Origin: Capitulum mitella
Taxonomy: Eukaryota > Arthropoda > Thecostraca > Pollicipedomorpha > Pollicipedidae
Assembly: GCA_030062745.1 (NCBI GenBank)
Contig: CP099851.1
Location: 10,604,393-10,668,392 of the forward strand
Reading direction: 5' to 3'
Length of the DNA: 64,000 nt
The notes beneath the pieces are model-generated. The model ran no database searches. It had not been told where the DNA came from and saw only the letters and a list, made by a program, of their open reading frames with translations. Position numbers and translations under genes: made by a program. Positions 1-9,946 of the stretch are shown piece by piece. Each line of letters begins with the position of its first letter. Position 1 is the first letter of the stretch.

Positions 1-1060
1 AGTCATTTTCCGTTGTAGGGATCCTTTGGTCTGAAATGCAGAATACAAAACATGCCAGACATCTTCAATATGTCTAGGCCTTACACATTCTGCAATGTAT
101 ATCATACTGTTTGACACCTACTGAGAATTATGAACAAGGCCGTCACGTATTGTGTTAATATAAGAAAGGCTGTGCTGCGCATTGTGAGGAATGATTAAAG
201 GCTGTGTTGAATACCGTAAAGCTGAATAAAGGTTGTGTCTCAAATTGTGGAAAAATTTAATTATGGTTGTGGCACATGTTGTGAAAACTGAAAATCGAGT
301 AGATTGTCACGTCTGAAAATTTTCAAAAGTTGTGTGATAACGAAAACTAAATAACGACTGTGTCATGTATTTTGGAAACCAAATATCATGAAAGACATTA
401 CAAACAGTCTTGATGTTACAAACTTGTAGATTATGCACCTTGGACAATGTGAGTGAGGAATGTAAAGGGGCTATTGGTTGTGCTGCATAGTCCCTACTGC
501 ATGAGGTTTTGGGGGTCATTTCAATGATTATTAAACCATGTGTGTAACTGGTATGTATCAGAAATAGTTGAATTGGCCATTTACCAGACGGAAATAAGGT
601 CCTAAGGTTTCCAAAATGTCAAAATGCTACATTTTTTTGTGTGTGTAAGCTTGGGAAAGTCTAGCAGCTTTAAAAGTCTACGTTTTATATATACCAGGTT
701 TTAAATATTGTGTACGTGGAAGCAAATAACGACTTACCTCATATTTCACAACGTTTGATTAATGTTTTTCAATGGTTTCTCACGTATTTCAAAACTTGTC
801 TCAACGGCTATGTTTTAAGATTCTATGTAGTTGCAAATGTCCATGTTTTAATATTTTATTGTCGTTTTTTTACGAAATATGGAATTTTCTGGCCAAGAAA
901 ATGACGAAATGGGGTAGATTTAGATCCACGTACATAATGTAAGTCCTATGTATGAAATCTAACATAGCTTATTTCTTCCTGCAAATGAAACCACTCTCCA
1001 CAAGACAGTAAGACAGTTTTACGGTCAACCAAACCCCACACCCCCAACAATTCAAGTATC
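1..1060. other. AT-rich stretch with faint ~35-40 bp degenerate repeats, no gene seen
   Basis: No convincing coding region. Between about 130 and 500 a phrase like AAGGCTGTG...ATTGTG recurs at irregular 35-40 base intervals, much diverged, suggesting an old tandem array. Short frames here have no recognisable domain. Confidence 0.35.
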
Positions 1061-1064
1061 CTTC

Positions 1065-1436
1065 TTGTGGTCGACACCCTTTCGACCCCTGTGTTTCAAG
1101 TTTTCCAGTTTCCTGCGCGTGAAAAGGCTAAAAGGTGATTCGTTCAAACATCCTCTCGAAGGACTCGACATTACATCTGGAAAGTTACTCAACACTATTT
1201 TTCGGTTCTATTCCAAAACGTTTGACCCGCGCTGGTGGGAGCGGGTGGTCACCAGCGGAGGGGACTGTAATGTTGTGATCTCATCTCACATCAAGATCAG
1301 AAAGGTGCGCCCCTCCACCCACTACGTGAAGGGCACGGATGGACAGTATGTACAAACAAAACGTGACCGTGGCGTGGACATCGTGGCCACTCTGATCCGT
1401 AAGAGGCGCACAGGAGCCACTGCAGCTGCTACCTAG
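1065..1436 (+). CDS. Unrecognised 123-codon ORF
   Basis: I do not recognise this protein. The frame is open for 123 codons and ends in a basic, Ala/Thr-rich tail (RKRRTGATAAAT). No signal peptide, membrane segment or metal-binding motif is evident. It lies about 110 bases left of the pogo-1 inverted repeat, so it could be an exon of a host gene or of an older transposon. The first residues are not supported by any start-site evidence. It may be chance. Confidence 0.2.
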   Translation: MWSTPFRPLCFKFSSFLRVKRLKGDSFKHPLEGLDITSGKLLNTIFRFYSKTFDPRWWERVVTSGGDCNVVISSHIKIRKVRPSTHYVKGTDGQYVQTKRDRGVDIVATLIRKRRTGATAAAT

Positions 1437-1548
1437 ATATGAAGTTGTGGCTGTGACCGTGTAGACAGATACGACAATATAGTACAGTGCATTGTAATTA
1501 TATTGACAAACGTACGTGTCAGTGTTCCATGTCAAGTAGTCCTCATTG

Positions 1549-1573
1549 GGGGAGAGTGGGGAGAGTTGTATCA
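1549..1573 (+). repeat. Left terminal inverted repeat of pogo-1
   Basis: Reads GGGGAGAGTGGGGAGAGTTG then TATCA. It pairs with 7143-7167 in inverse orientation with five mismatches. A second TTGTATCA follows within 20 bases. Confidence 0.6.
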
Positions 1574-2594
1574 TGGACAAGTTGTATCAGAGCGATTTGT
1601 GCCAAACGTATCCAAGAGATGGCGCTCCCGACACGACCGGATGGCGTGGCATGCGGTCCGCCATCTTTCGTTGTACTGTCGTCTGACCGGCTTGGCGCGT
1701 CTCGCGGTGAGTGCAGAAATTATGTTTTCGGGGAGTCATTCTGTAAAATTTCGTCGTAAGGAAATATGTGTTTTTGTCATTCAGCTGTACACGAATTGGA
1801 AGGATCGCTGTAGCAGTGGTAAGGGTAGATTCCAAGGCTACGTGCGTGGAAAGGATTACCATGGATTATACTACTGGATTGGAAACTCGCCGCAGAATCG
1901 CGACAGCGGCGACACTGGCACCATCTGTTGACAGGAATGTTGTGATCGAGGAGCCGAGCAACGCTGCAAACGTTTTCGGGCAATGGGCATGTGGTGGGCA
2001 CGTGTCGCGCCGGCTCGGGGAAGATAGTTCTGGCTTCGCGCCGCGATTTGATATGCGCTTGCTACTGTGAGGCGCCTTCTCGCATGTTAATGTAAGTTCT
2101 AAACCACCTGTACGGCGTGAGGTGCATAGGGTACTTCGTGAAACAGAGAAATGGATATTCCTTGCCCTGCACCGTTGTGATGGGTGTCGGACGACGTACT
2201 GACGCCCGACTGCTCATGGATTCCAGAACTGTCTGGACCATCAACCCCTTTCCCAGCCTCCTCATCCCAGTCATCCCAAACAGGTGGAAATAACCAAGGC
2301 TAATCTGGCCCCTCTGATCACTTGGTGAACAACTGTTACAACATGTGCATCATTACAAGGTCTCCTATATCTGTGCTTTTATGCTCATGGGTTAGGAGAC
2401 CCCTTGGGCTCAAGTGTCCAAAGTGTTTTGTCAAGTTGTGTGTCTTATCATGTGTTCTTCAGTCATGCTATATGTGAGGCTAGGAAATATAGGCCTTAGC
2501 CATGTTCCTGATACACAGTAATGCACTAAAGGTATTTATTACAGGTGCATGTAAGGCTTCAGTACGTGCTTACATCCACTGATTGGCCTTGATC

Positions 2595-3558
2595 ATGAAT
2601 CCATTCAAGACGGACAGCAGTGCCTGGTGTGGGGCAATAAACTGCAAGAACTCAAAGCGGTCTGCACCACACTTGACTTTTCTATTGACTTTTGACTTGA
2701 CTTTGACTTGACTTGACTTTTGACTTGACTTTTCTTGACTTGCTATGGAACAGTGTCAAAGACATCCTTAAATTCCTCTGTACACGGCGACTCAATCAGG
2801 ATTCACTGGAAAATTTCTTTGGCACCATTCGTCAGGTCATTGGCCAAAACGACCATCCCCACCCGACTCAGTTCCGTCAAGCCTACCGGAAAAGCAGCAT
2901 GAACAGCGTGCTGCGGTCATCTGACGACGCAAACTGTGAACCAGATGCAGACAGACTGTTGGCCGTCGCCACGTCTGCCGCATCTCGACCTCACCGCCCA
3001 ATGCCTGAAACCGTCGTGCAGTTTGCACGTGATATCACTTCAGTCAGTCCCATTATGGTAGACTGCGTCACCGAGAACGTACTGACGTTTGTCGCTGGTT
3101 GGCTGGCCCATAAGGAGGGCCAGAACCACTCCTGTGAGCAGTGCAGCAGTGCCCTCCTCAGCCCGGACAGGGTTGTCCGGCGCAGCAGAGAGACGCTGTT
3201 GGGACTGAAGAGTTACACCGGCCTCACCTCTGCTGACGTCGGCAGCCTTAAGGCTCCTTCTCAGCCGCTGTTCCGAGCTGTGGCGGCGGCTTACGAGATC
3301 ACTCAAACGCAGGCGCTGAGTGCATTAAACAACCATGGCATCGAACAAAAGCTTATGCTTTGTATCGAAGATACTCCCCAGTATCAGGAGGTGGATGCTG
3401 GGCTATGCGAAACTGGCCGTTTGCGGGGGATAATGGCCCGATTCATCCGCATGCAGCTCCACATTCTGTGCGTGCGCACCACCGCCATGAACGGCAGAAG
3501 CACCAACCGGCTCAGCCGGAAACGCCTGAAGGTGTCGTCGCACCCCACACGGCAGTGA
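2595..3558 (+). pseudogene. P-element/THAP9-like transposase, internally deleted
   Basis: An ATG at 2595 opens a frame beginning MNPFKTDSSAWCGAINCKNS, whose Cys-x4-Cys spacing and following KRSAPHLTF match the start of a THAP (C2CH) DNA-binding domain. After about 26 residues it runs into a TTGACTT simple repeat and stops at 2709-2711. From about 2743 a second open frame (to 3558) resumes with FLCTRRLNQDSLENFFG, the conserved motif near the C terminus of P-element and THAP9 transposases, followed by a Cys-pair region near CEQCSSALLS. The rest of the THAP domain, the leucine-zipper region and most of the RNase H core are missing, so this cannot encode an active transposase. It resembles the internally deleted P derivatives known in flies. 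I saw no P-type inverted repeats. Confidence 0.75.
2673..2745 (+). repeat. TTGACTT-type simple repeat at the P-element deletion junction
   Basis: About 70 bases of TTGACTT/TTGACTTTT units lie exactly between the THAP start and the C-terminal transposase frame. The repeat looks templated from TTGACTTTT at the end of the THAP fragment, as filler DNA. Confidence 0.75.
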
Positions 3559-4124
3559 AATAGATGGAAAGTGTTCCCCAGCAGGAGTCAGCCGGCCGGG
3601 TGGCGGTCCACCCGGTCGAGTTCATTCGCTTTGCCGAGTCCGACCGTCCCAGTCTTGGCGACTGAGTCCATCAGCACGAGTCCGCTAGCTGAGTCCACTG
3701 GACCGAAACAAGATACCAGTTTGCTCTGCCCGATAGGCCGCGGCGTTCACTTTCCGCCTTCTGTCGGGGTCTCCTTCTGGTGGTTAAAAATGGAGACGCA
3801 GTCTGATGTGGCGGCCTTCTCGCGGCATCTTGTGTTTTTACTAACAGCCACAGAAAGTTGTCTGGTAAGTACCTTAGTACCCAATATCTGGAGCACCAGC
3901 TGAAAACGAGAAATTACGATGACATTAAGCAGCAGTTGTTACGAGAGGCCGAAAGTATTCCTCGCTAACGATATTCTCGGCGCTAGATGGCGGTCGCGGC
4001 GCGCTGTCCCCGACAACAATAGAAAAATGGCGAAGTTTCCAATCCAGTAGTAGGTAATCCATGGGATTACCCTCGGCTAGCCACTGGTTGTTGAGCAGGA
4101 CGACGTTGTTTCCAATATGGAGGG
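3559..4124. other. Spacer between P relic and pogo-1 subterminal repeats, no gene seen
   Basis: One open frame (3571-3903) is rich in Ser, Pro and Thr and has no recognisable domain; I take it as chance. Confidence 0.3.
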
Positions 4125-4205
4125 GTGGTACATGTTGTATCAGGCCAGGTGGGGTATGTTGTAACAGTGATACAACTCACCCCAATGTAGATACAACTCA
4201 TTAGG
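4125..4205. repeat. Cluster of pogo-1 TTGTATCA/TGATACAACTC motifs
   Basis: GTTGTATCAGG, TGATACAACTCACCCC and GATACAACTCATT lie within 80 bases, in both orientations, upstream of the pogo-1 transposase. They match the motifs at the element ends, so they are probable subterminal binding sites or the remnant of a related end. Confidence 0.5.
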
Positions 4206-4529
4206 GGTGTCGCCACAGATTTTTTGTGTGTGCCAAAAAACACAATCTTATCACATTAGATACAACGAAAAATTAGTCAAAAATATTTGTCCTGAAAACG
4301 TGCGGCATCAGGAGGAATGACAGGCCGCGCTCATGGAATGAAAGCAAGAGCAAAAATTAAAATCGAACAAGTGCCGAAAATGTGTGGCCACATCCCCACC
4401 TGTGTTACACAAATTACAGGGACACACCTTCCCGCCCACCGCCTCCCACATTCGACGCCCATGCAATTCACCCTGATACAACCCTTCCCGTAACCAGACA
4501 TGTGCCAAGATCCCGAAAAAAGCATCCAG

Positions 4530-4775
4530 GACTGGATCCCTAAGATCTAGATTCCAGATATTTTGGGATCTTGGATCTTTTTCTGAATTTTGTCGCGGGA
4601 TCGTCTGGGATCCTGGATCTTTTTTTAGAATGAATCCCTAATCTTTTTGTATCTTCGATCTTTTCTAAAACTTTGTTGAAGGATCTTAAGGGATCTAGGA
4701 TCTTCCCTTTATTATTGTCGAGGGATCTTGTTGGATCTTGGATCCCTTTTTCTGATCTGGGCACAAGTCTGCCCG
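4530..4775. repeat. Degenerate GATC-rich tandem repeat
   Basis: GGGATCTTGGATCTTTTT-like phrases recur at least six times with irregular spacing and many changes. It is non-coding and sits in the pogo-1 upstream region. Confidence 0.5.
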
Positions 4776-4851
4776 TAACTATTGTGAGGGGATTATTTAG
4801 TAAGTCCATAACTAATACGTTTGGGCTTTGTTTTCAGATTGAACAGCCGAA

Positions 4852-6611
4852 ATGCCGCGGAACTACATCCGGAAAGCGGATAGGCGCAAGAACAGCCCCA
4901 AGGATATCCTGCTGCGGGCTTGTAACGCAGTAATCAAAAGTGGAGTCTCCATCCGCAGTGCAGCAAAGGAACACGGAGTAAACTACCAAACTCTGAATCG
5001 TTCTGTGAGGAAAAAGAAGGCGGGTATAGATCCGAACATTGGGTACCAAAACTCAGGATCCAGAGTGTTTACGGACGAGCAGGAAGAACTTTTGGAAGCG
5101 TATATTAGAGAAGCATCAGAAGTCTTCTTCGGTCTAACACCGCGAGAAGTTCGAACTTTGGCATACGAATGTGCGATGCGTCACATCACAGTACCGAAAT
5201 CATGGATCGAGAACAAGATGGCGGGAATGGAGTGGTTCAGATCCTTCCAAAAGAGACGGCGGCTGTCCATTCGAGTAACTGAAGCCACAAGTTTGAGCCG
5301 AGCGAATGGTTTCAACAAATGGAACGTGGGGGAGTTTTTTAGGAAGCTCGGCGAGGTGATGGACAGGTACAAATTTGAGAGAGAAGATATTTGGAACGTC
5401 GATGAAACAGGACTGACAACAGTGCAAAAGCCTCCACAAGTTGTGGCACCAACCGGAACCACGCAAGTCGGATCAATGACGTCAGCGGAAAGGGGAGAAC
5501 TTGTAACCGTCTGTGCAGCTGTCAGCGCATATGGAAACAAAGTTCCACCCATGCTGATCTTCCCCAGAGCGCGATACAAGGAGCATTTCGTGAAGGATGG
5601 CCCGCCGGGATGCCTTGGGGTGTCCTATCCATCTGGCTGGATGACTGCTGAGAACTTCAAGACCTTCCTCGTGTACTTCGTCAAGCACACGAAGTGTTCT
5701 CCTCAGCGACCTGTGCTGCTAGTTCTTGACAACCACGAGAGCCACCTGGGGATCGAGGGAGTGGAGTACGCTAAGGAGAACGGGATGGTAATGTTGCCGT
5801 TCCCTCCCCATTGCTCCCATCAGCTGCAACCGCTCGACCGAAGCGTGTTCGGTCCCCTGAAGACGTACGCAGGATCAGCACAGTCCAACTGGATGCGGAA
5901 CAACCGCGGCCGGACAATGACCGTCCACGACATCCCGGGTATTCTGAGGGACATATGGCCTCTGGCGTGCACGGAGAACATGGTCAGCGGGTTCCAGGTC
6001 ACGAGCATCATGCCGTACAACCCTGACGTGTTCACTGACGCTGACTTCAGTCCGTCTCTGGTGACCGACCGCCCGCTGCAGGAGCAGGCGCGCTCAAGCT
6101 CCACTCCGCAGCAGCAGGCGGGCTCAAGCTCCACTCCGCAGCAGCAGGCGGGTTCGAGCTATGATACCAGCTTTTCGCCAAAAGACGTGCGTCCAATCGT
6201 AGGGTGTCGGCTTTCTCCTAGAAAGAACAAGGGAGGACGAAAGAAGAGAAAGTCAATGGTACTCACAGACACACCGGTGAAACAGATGCTGGAGGAGGAA
6301 GAAAGAGCCGCAAGAGAAGGACAAATGTCAAGAAATAAAGCGAAGGCTAAAGCAAAAAAGGGGCGCCGTAAAGGTCAGGCCAAAAAGTCGAGGCCAAAGG
6401 GCAAGAAGAAACTAGACTTCTCCGATGGCGACTCCGAGGACGAAGAGTCTGCTTGGTTTGTATTGAACCGTGGGGAAACAGTCGGCCAGGAGAAAAATGG
6501 ATCAGGTGTCAGGAGTGCAAACGCTGGGCGCACACGCAGTGTACTAACTCAGATGGCGTTGTATACATGTGTCACAACTGTGAGTCGGGTGATTCGGACT
6601 TTACCTACTAG
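4852..6611 (+). CDS. pogo-1 transposase: psq HTH, CENP-B HTH, DDE core, frameshifted PHD finger
   Basis: Cut-and-paste transposase of the pogo/Tigger group. The ATG follows an acceptor-like TTTTCAG within 20 bases, suggesting a 5' leader intron. Residues 1-58 form a basic pipsqueak-type helix-turn-helix and 65-135 a CENP-B-type HTH (VFFGLTPREVRTLAYE). The catalytic core has NVDETG (Asp184), LVLDNHESH (Asp293) and QPLDRSVFGPLK (Asp329), so all three acidic residues are present with 35 residues between the last two. After the core come two QQQAGSS repeats, the motif VLTDTPVKQ, a Lys-rich stretch and an acidic SDGDSEDEE patch. At 6450 the reading frame must shift to continue as a PHD-type finger (CLVC, RCQECKRWAH, YMCHNCES) ending at 6609-6611. 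In the unshifted frame the finger is lost and the protein ends at 6624. The core looks intact. Confidence 0.85.
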
Positions 6612-6919
6612 CGGTGTCAAGTAGGTAAAAGGTCAAGTGAGCTTTTGATCGTGAGAACTGTAGCCGTGGCTAAAGTCTGCTGGTGTCTAGTCAAGAATTT
6701 GTACGTTTCGGCACCTTGTGTTGGCTTCTTTGTTCCAAACGGGTCACTTTTACACCTGGACGGTTGATGTTTCGTTTGCGTTTTCCGTTGCCATGAATTT
6801 CGTATTGCATTGACCATAGTTTGGTGTAATAAAATGCAAGCTTATAATCATATTTTAAATTCGTTGAAAGTTGTCTTCATGTTCATTACCAGTAGCAAGC
6901 ACAGTCTCCGAAACGTGAC

Positions 6920-6985
6920 ACACTGATACAAATTACCCCACCATATGATACAACTCACCCAACCGATGGGGTAAGTTGTATCAAG
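6920..6985. repeat. pogo-1 right subterminal repeats
   Basis: TGATACAAATTACCCC, TGATACAACTCACCC and the inverse GTAAGTTGTATCA occur within 65 bases, mirroring the cluster upstream of the transposase gene. Confidence 0.55.
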
Positions 6986-7142
6986 TGAAAGGGTCCATTC
7001 GCCAGGCAGTAGGAGACAAAGTAGTAAAGATTATCAAAAAATTACTTGGCACAAGGAAGTCGAAGAATGCAGCTACGAGATGGTATGGAAATCACGAGGC
7101 CATCCCAAGTAGTTACGAAATTAATAAACCCGGAGTAAAAAC

Positions 7143-7167
7143 TGATACAACCCACCTGACCCTCCCC
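7143..7167 (-). repeat. Right terminal inverted repeat of pogo-1
   Basis: TGATACAACCCACCTGACCC then TCCCC; its reverse complement matches the left end at 20 of 25 positions. TATA follows directly, compatible with a TA target site. Confidence 0.6.
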
Positions 7168-7283
7168 TATATGTTTGCTTCTGTTATGAACAATGGTAAG
7201 CCGCATTTGTATTATATCCTTTATTGTTAGTGATAAATTGTTGTTTTGCTGGGGAGGCCACCGAGCATTTGTTTACTTTCAGG

Positions 7284-7286
<3 letters not shown>

Positions 7287-7336
<50 letters not shown>
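7287..7336. repeat. (TA)n microsatellite, about 25 units
   Basis: Uninterrupted alternating TA. It can form a cruciform, and its true length in the genome may differ from the assembly. Confidence 0.95.
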
Positions 7337-7341
<5 letters not shown>

Positions 7342-7639
7342 TCAAGAACAGGTTTCCTGGTATGCAGAGATTGCAAGGAAACTTGAAAATGTCCACAAAA
7401 AAGATACAACCTGCAAACGTTGTATTAAACAATCTTTGCATATATATCTGTGAGTGGGGTGAGGGGGAAGGGGGCGCGCGCGCTTGAAAAGGCCCGCTGA
7501 TTCTGCACTGACAGGCTGAATCGAAGTTTCTAGTTTTTGTCTTCGCAATATCGTTTAGATTCAAAAATGTTGGTACAAAACCACTCATATATTTGTCGAA
7601 TCTTGAAGTCTAGCTTTTCGAAATCATATCTCGTCGTCG

Positions 7640-8136
7640 GAGTAAACTAACTGGCACAAATCATCAGTTCCAAGTTTTAATGACAACATCTTTTAGTCTG
7701 GAGAAAAGGAAATAATCCCTACCTTAGTAATCAGATAAACAGATACAGTCTCAAATACAATCACATCAAGAATACTTAACGCGCAACATCCAGTAACTGT
7801 AGGGCTGTACACGAGTTTAGTTGTTTGCTTAGGGTTAGAGTGAATTCATGGATAAATATGCTTTCCCAACTTCGAGGCGTCTTCTGTTGTATGTCCGACG
7901 CATGTCATTGTTGTCCATCCGTTGTTGTCGTGTTAATGTCTTGTCATAATCTTGTCGCATGTACTGGTACATGTATGTACTGGTTGCATGTACTGGTACC
8001 GTCGTGTAAGTGCATTGCCAGACGCCGTGAGAATGTCGTTGTGGTTACCCAAATGTAGTGTATGGAACGAAGTCAGCAGCCTTCTAGGTTACATTTGAAT
8101 TGATACACTACACTAGTGCACCTTAGTCTTGTTGCA
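7640..8136 (-). pseudogene. Penelope-like GIY-YIG endonuclease region, fossil
   Basis: Read on the minus strand, the piece next to A1 contains VVYQFKCNLEGC followed by a degenerate YIG-like motif and TTTTFSRRLAMHLHDG. This is the pattern of the Penelope GIY-YIG nuclease (VYxFxC...C, YIGxT, RLxxH), which nicks target DNA for insertion. It is degraded and not expected to work. Confidence 0.65.
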
Positions 8137-8140
8137 TTAA

Positions 8141-9324
8141 CCCTATTCCCGGAGGGCTAGACGGTATGGCCGATTCCCGGATTCCTGAGATCTCGAGAAC
8201 TACTTGTCCGATTTTATCGCAACAAACGGCAATCGATTTGCCGTGACGTGAACTACATTTTTATAAAACGAAAGTTTCAAAATTTTGAAATTTGTGGATA
8301 CAGGGGGCAAAAATGTCAAAATGGGGGGTACTTTTGGACTTCTTATAACTCCGTTGTTTATAGACCGATTTTGATGAAATTGGCATCAATCGAGAGATTA
8401 TGGATAGGGCTTTTACCATGGGTCCCCAAGTCTGAAATTTTGAGAAAATTCATGGGCGTTCACAGGGTTTCAACAATAGGAGGATTAGTTTTCTAACAAC
8501 TGGATGAACAAAAGAGGCAAACACCCTTTTTTGGCTTCTGCTAGTCATGTTATACTAAAGAAGTACAAATCGCATTACAATGTTTGTATAATGTTAGCAT
8601 AGGCGGTGCCAGGGACATGAAAAAGGGGGAACTGTCATGGTCACACGTTCTTCAGATCAACTTGTAACCTTTGACCTTAAATGACCTCCAGTGACCTTGG
8701 GGTCACTTGGAATGATCTCCTATGCATTTAATATTATCTTTAAACGTTTTCAATCGTTTGAATTTACTCTGTTTCAAAAATTTTATTTTATGGCTATTGC
8801 GATATAGGGTACGCGCATTGACATTTTAGGTCATAGCTCCGTGACCCGACCTGATATCAAGCTGAAACTTGGTACAGAAGTAGAAGGCATCCTTCTACGT
8901 CATATGTATTCCGGGTTTGGCATTTGAAAAAACGGCGCCGAAATTATTGCGAAAAAACAAATTTTGACTTTTGACCTTGACCTGACCTTGTAAAATGACC
9001 TCAGGTGAACAAAATTTTACCTGCACATGGCCCAACTATTCAGCTATACATCCATATAAAGTTTTAAGTTCTATCTTAAAAACTCTGTTTTTTGCAGACA
9101 TTTTCCTTTTACCCTTAACATGGCCAAAAATGGCATGAGGTGCCTCCCAAAAACGTTGCCTGACTCCGCCCCTGAGCAAAGTAGAATTTTGAAATTTTGT
9201 CACAGCACGTAGAAAGAATAGCTAAGAAAAGTCACCAAGTTTCGTGGAGCTGCGTTAAAAAGCCTGGAATTGGCAAGCAAAAAACCCGAGGGGGGCGGAT
9301 TCCGCCCCCCTGCCGGGAATAGGG
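8141..9324 (+). mobile_element. A1: TTAA-flanked non-autonomous element, family A
   Basis: Starts CCCTATTCCCGGAGGGCTAG straight after TTAA (8137-8140) and ends CCGGGAATAGGG before TTTA (9325-9328), a one-base decayed TTAA. It is about 1.18 kb and carries no transposase frame. The TTAA target and CCC...GGG ends point to a piggyBac-type mobiliser. A palindromic G/C tract lies inside the right end. TGACCT half-sites are frequent (for example around 8665-8700 and 8970-9000). It splits the Penelope-like element. Confidence 0.8.
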
Positions 9325-9944
9325 TTTATGTAATAGGTAATAGGGAATATGGTGCGGTTTTTTGTGACCGTTCTTGCCTTTTACGCATCGAGAAATAATT
9401 TCCCGCACAGTTTCTTCGTCTTGTTTGTAAGCAGACATCATTCGGTTTTGTAAGTGCAATCGAATGTTTGGGTTTCTCTTGTCTTGGTTGATTGCCAAAG
9501 TGCCTTGTCATTTGTCGTTGTATTTCGTTTTCATCGTCAGAATCTGGAAAACCATAGTTCACGAAAATCTGTCTGATTCATACCAGTTCTGAATGTAGTC
9601 CTCTCCAGTCAGAGTAATATTTAAATGCACGTCTAACAAACGACCCTATAACACTGATCTGTGGCGTCGGGGACATTCACTGCCAGCGTTCAAACATCGT
9701 CCGTTGCTAGACTTTTTACGGTACACAGTTGTTCTAAATCGGTGTCTTTGTGCATTAGCTTATAGTCAGGTGGAGAAAGGGATTACATTTTCAGCACTTA
9801 GCTCTTTCTTGAATTTTAAGCCAGATCGATGTTCAAATGTGTCTTTCAGACGCTGTAGTTGCTCTGTGTCTCTAACATCCATAAAGATATCGTATGCATA
9901 ACGGCACGGCAGTAAACGTCACGTCGCATGTTGGCATTTTGTAG
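9325..9944 (-). pseudogene. Penelope-like reverse transcriptase, middle and C-terminal part, fossil
   Basis: Minus-strand frames contain YAYDIFMDVRDTEQLQRLKD, corresponding to the catalytic YxDD region of Penelope RT, then FEHRSGLKFKKELSAEN and TTVYRK, and farther on YKQDEETVREIISRCVKG, which precedes the endonuclease in this family. The order is right and the copy is degraded. The left edge is the A1 insertion and the right edge the Tc1-type insertion. Confidence 0.75.
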
Positions 9945-9946
9945 TA

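Larger units (their letters stand above)
1549..7167 (+). mobile_element. pogo-1: pogo/Tigger-type DNA transposon with nested P-element relic
   Basis: Two 25-base ends at 1549-1573 and 7143-7167 are inverted repeats matching at 20 of 25 positions; both run GGGGAG...GTTGTATCA inwards. The motif TTGTATCA (or its reverse TGATACAA) recurs just inside both ends and again at 4130-4205 and 6920-6985, as expected for subterminal transposase-binding sites. The transposase gene lies at 4852-6611. The left half holds a THAP9/P-element relic (2595-3558), which explains the unusual 5.6 kb length. Alternatively the element proper begins near 4120 and the 1549 end belongs to a related non-autonomous copy. 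A clean TA target duplication is not visible at the left end. Confidence 0.6.

Noticed and set aside
8141-9324. Coding potential in family A
   Set aside because: The longest frames (under 100 codons) are not conserved among A1-A4.
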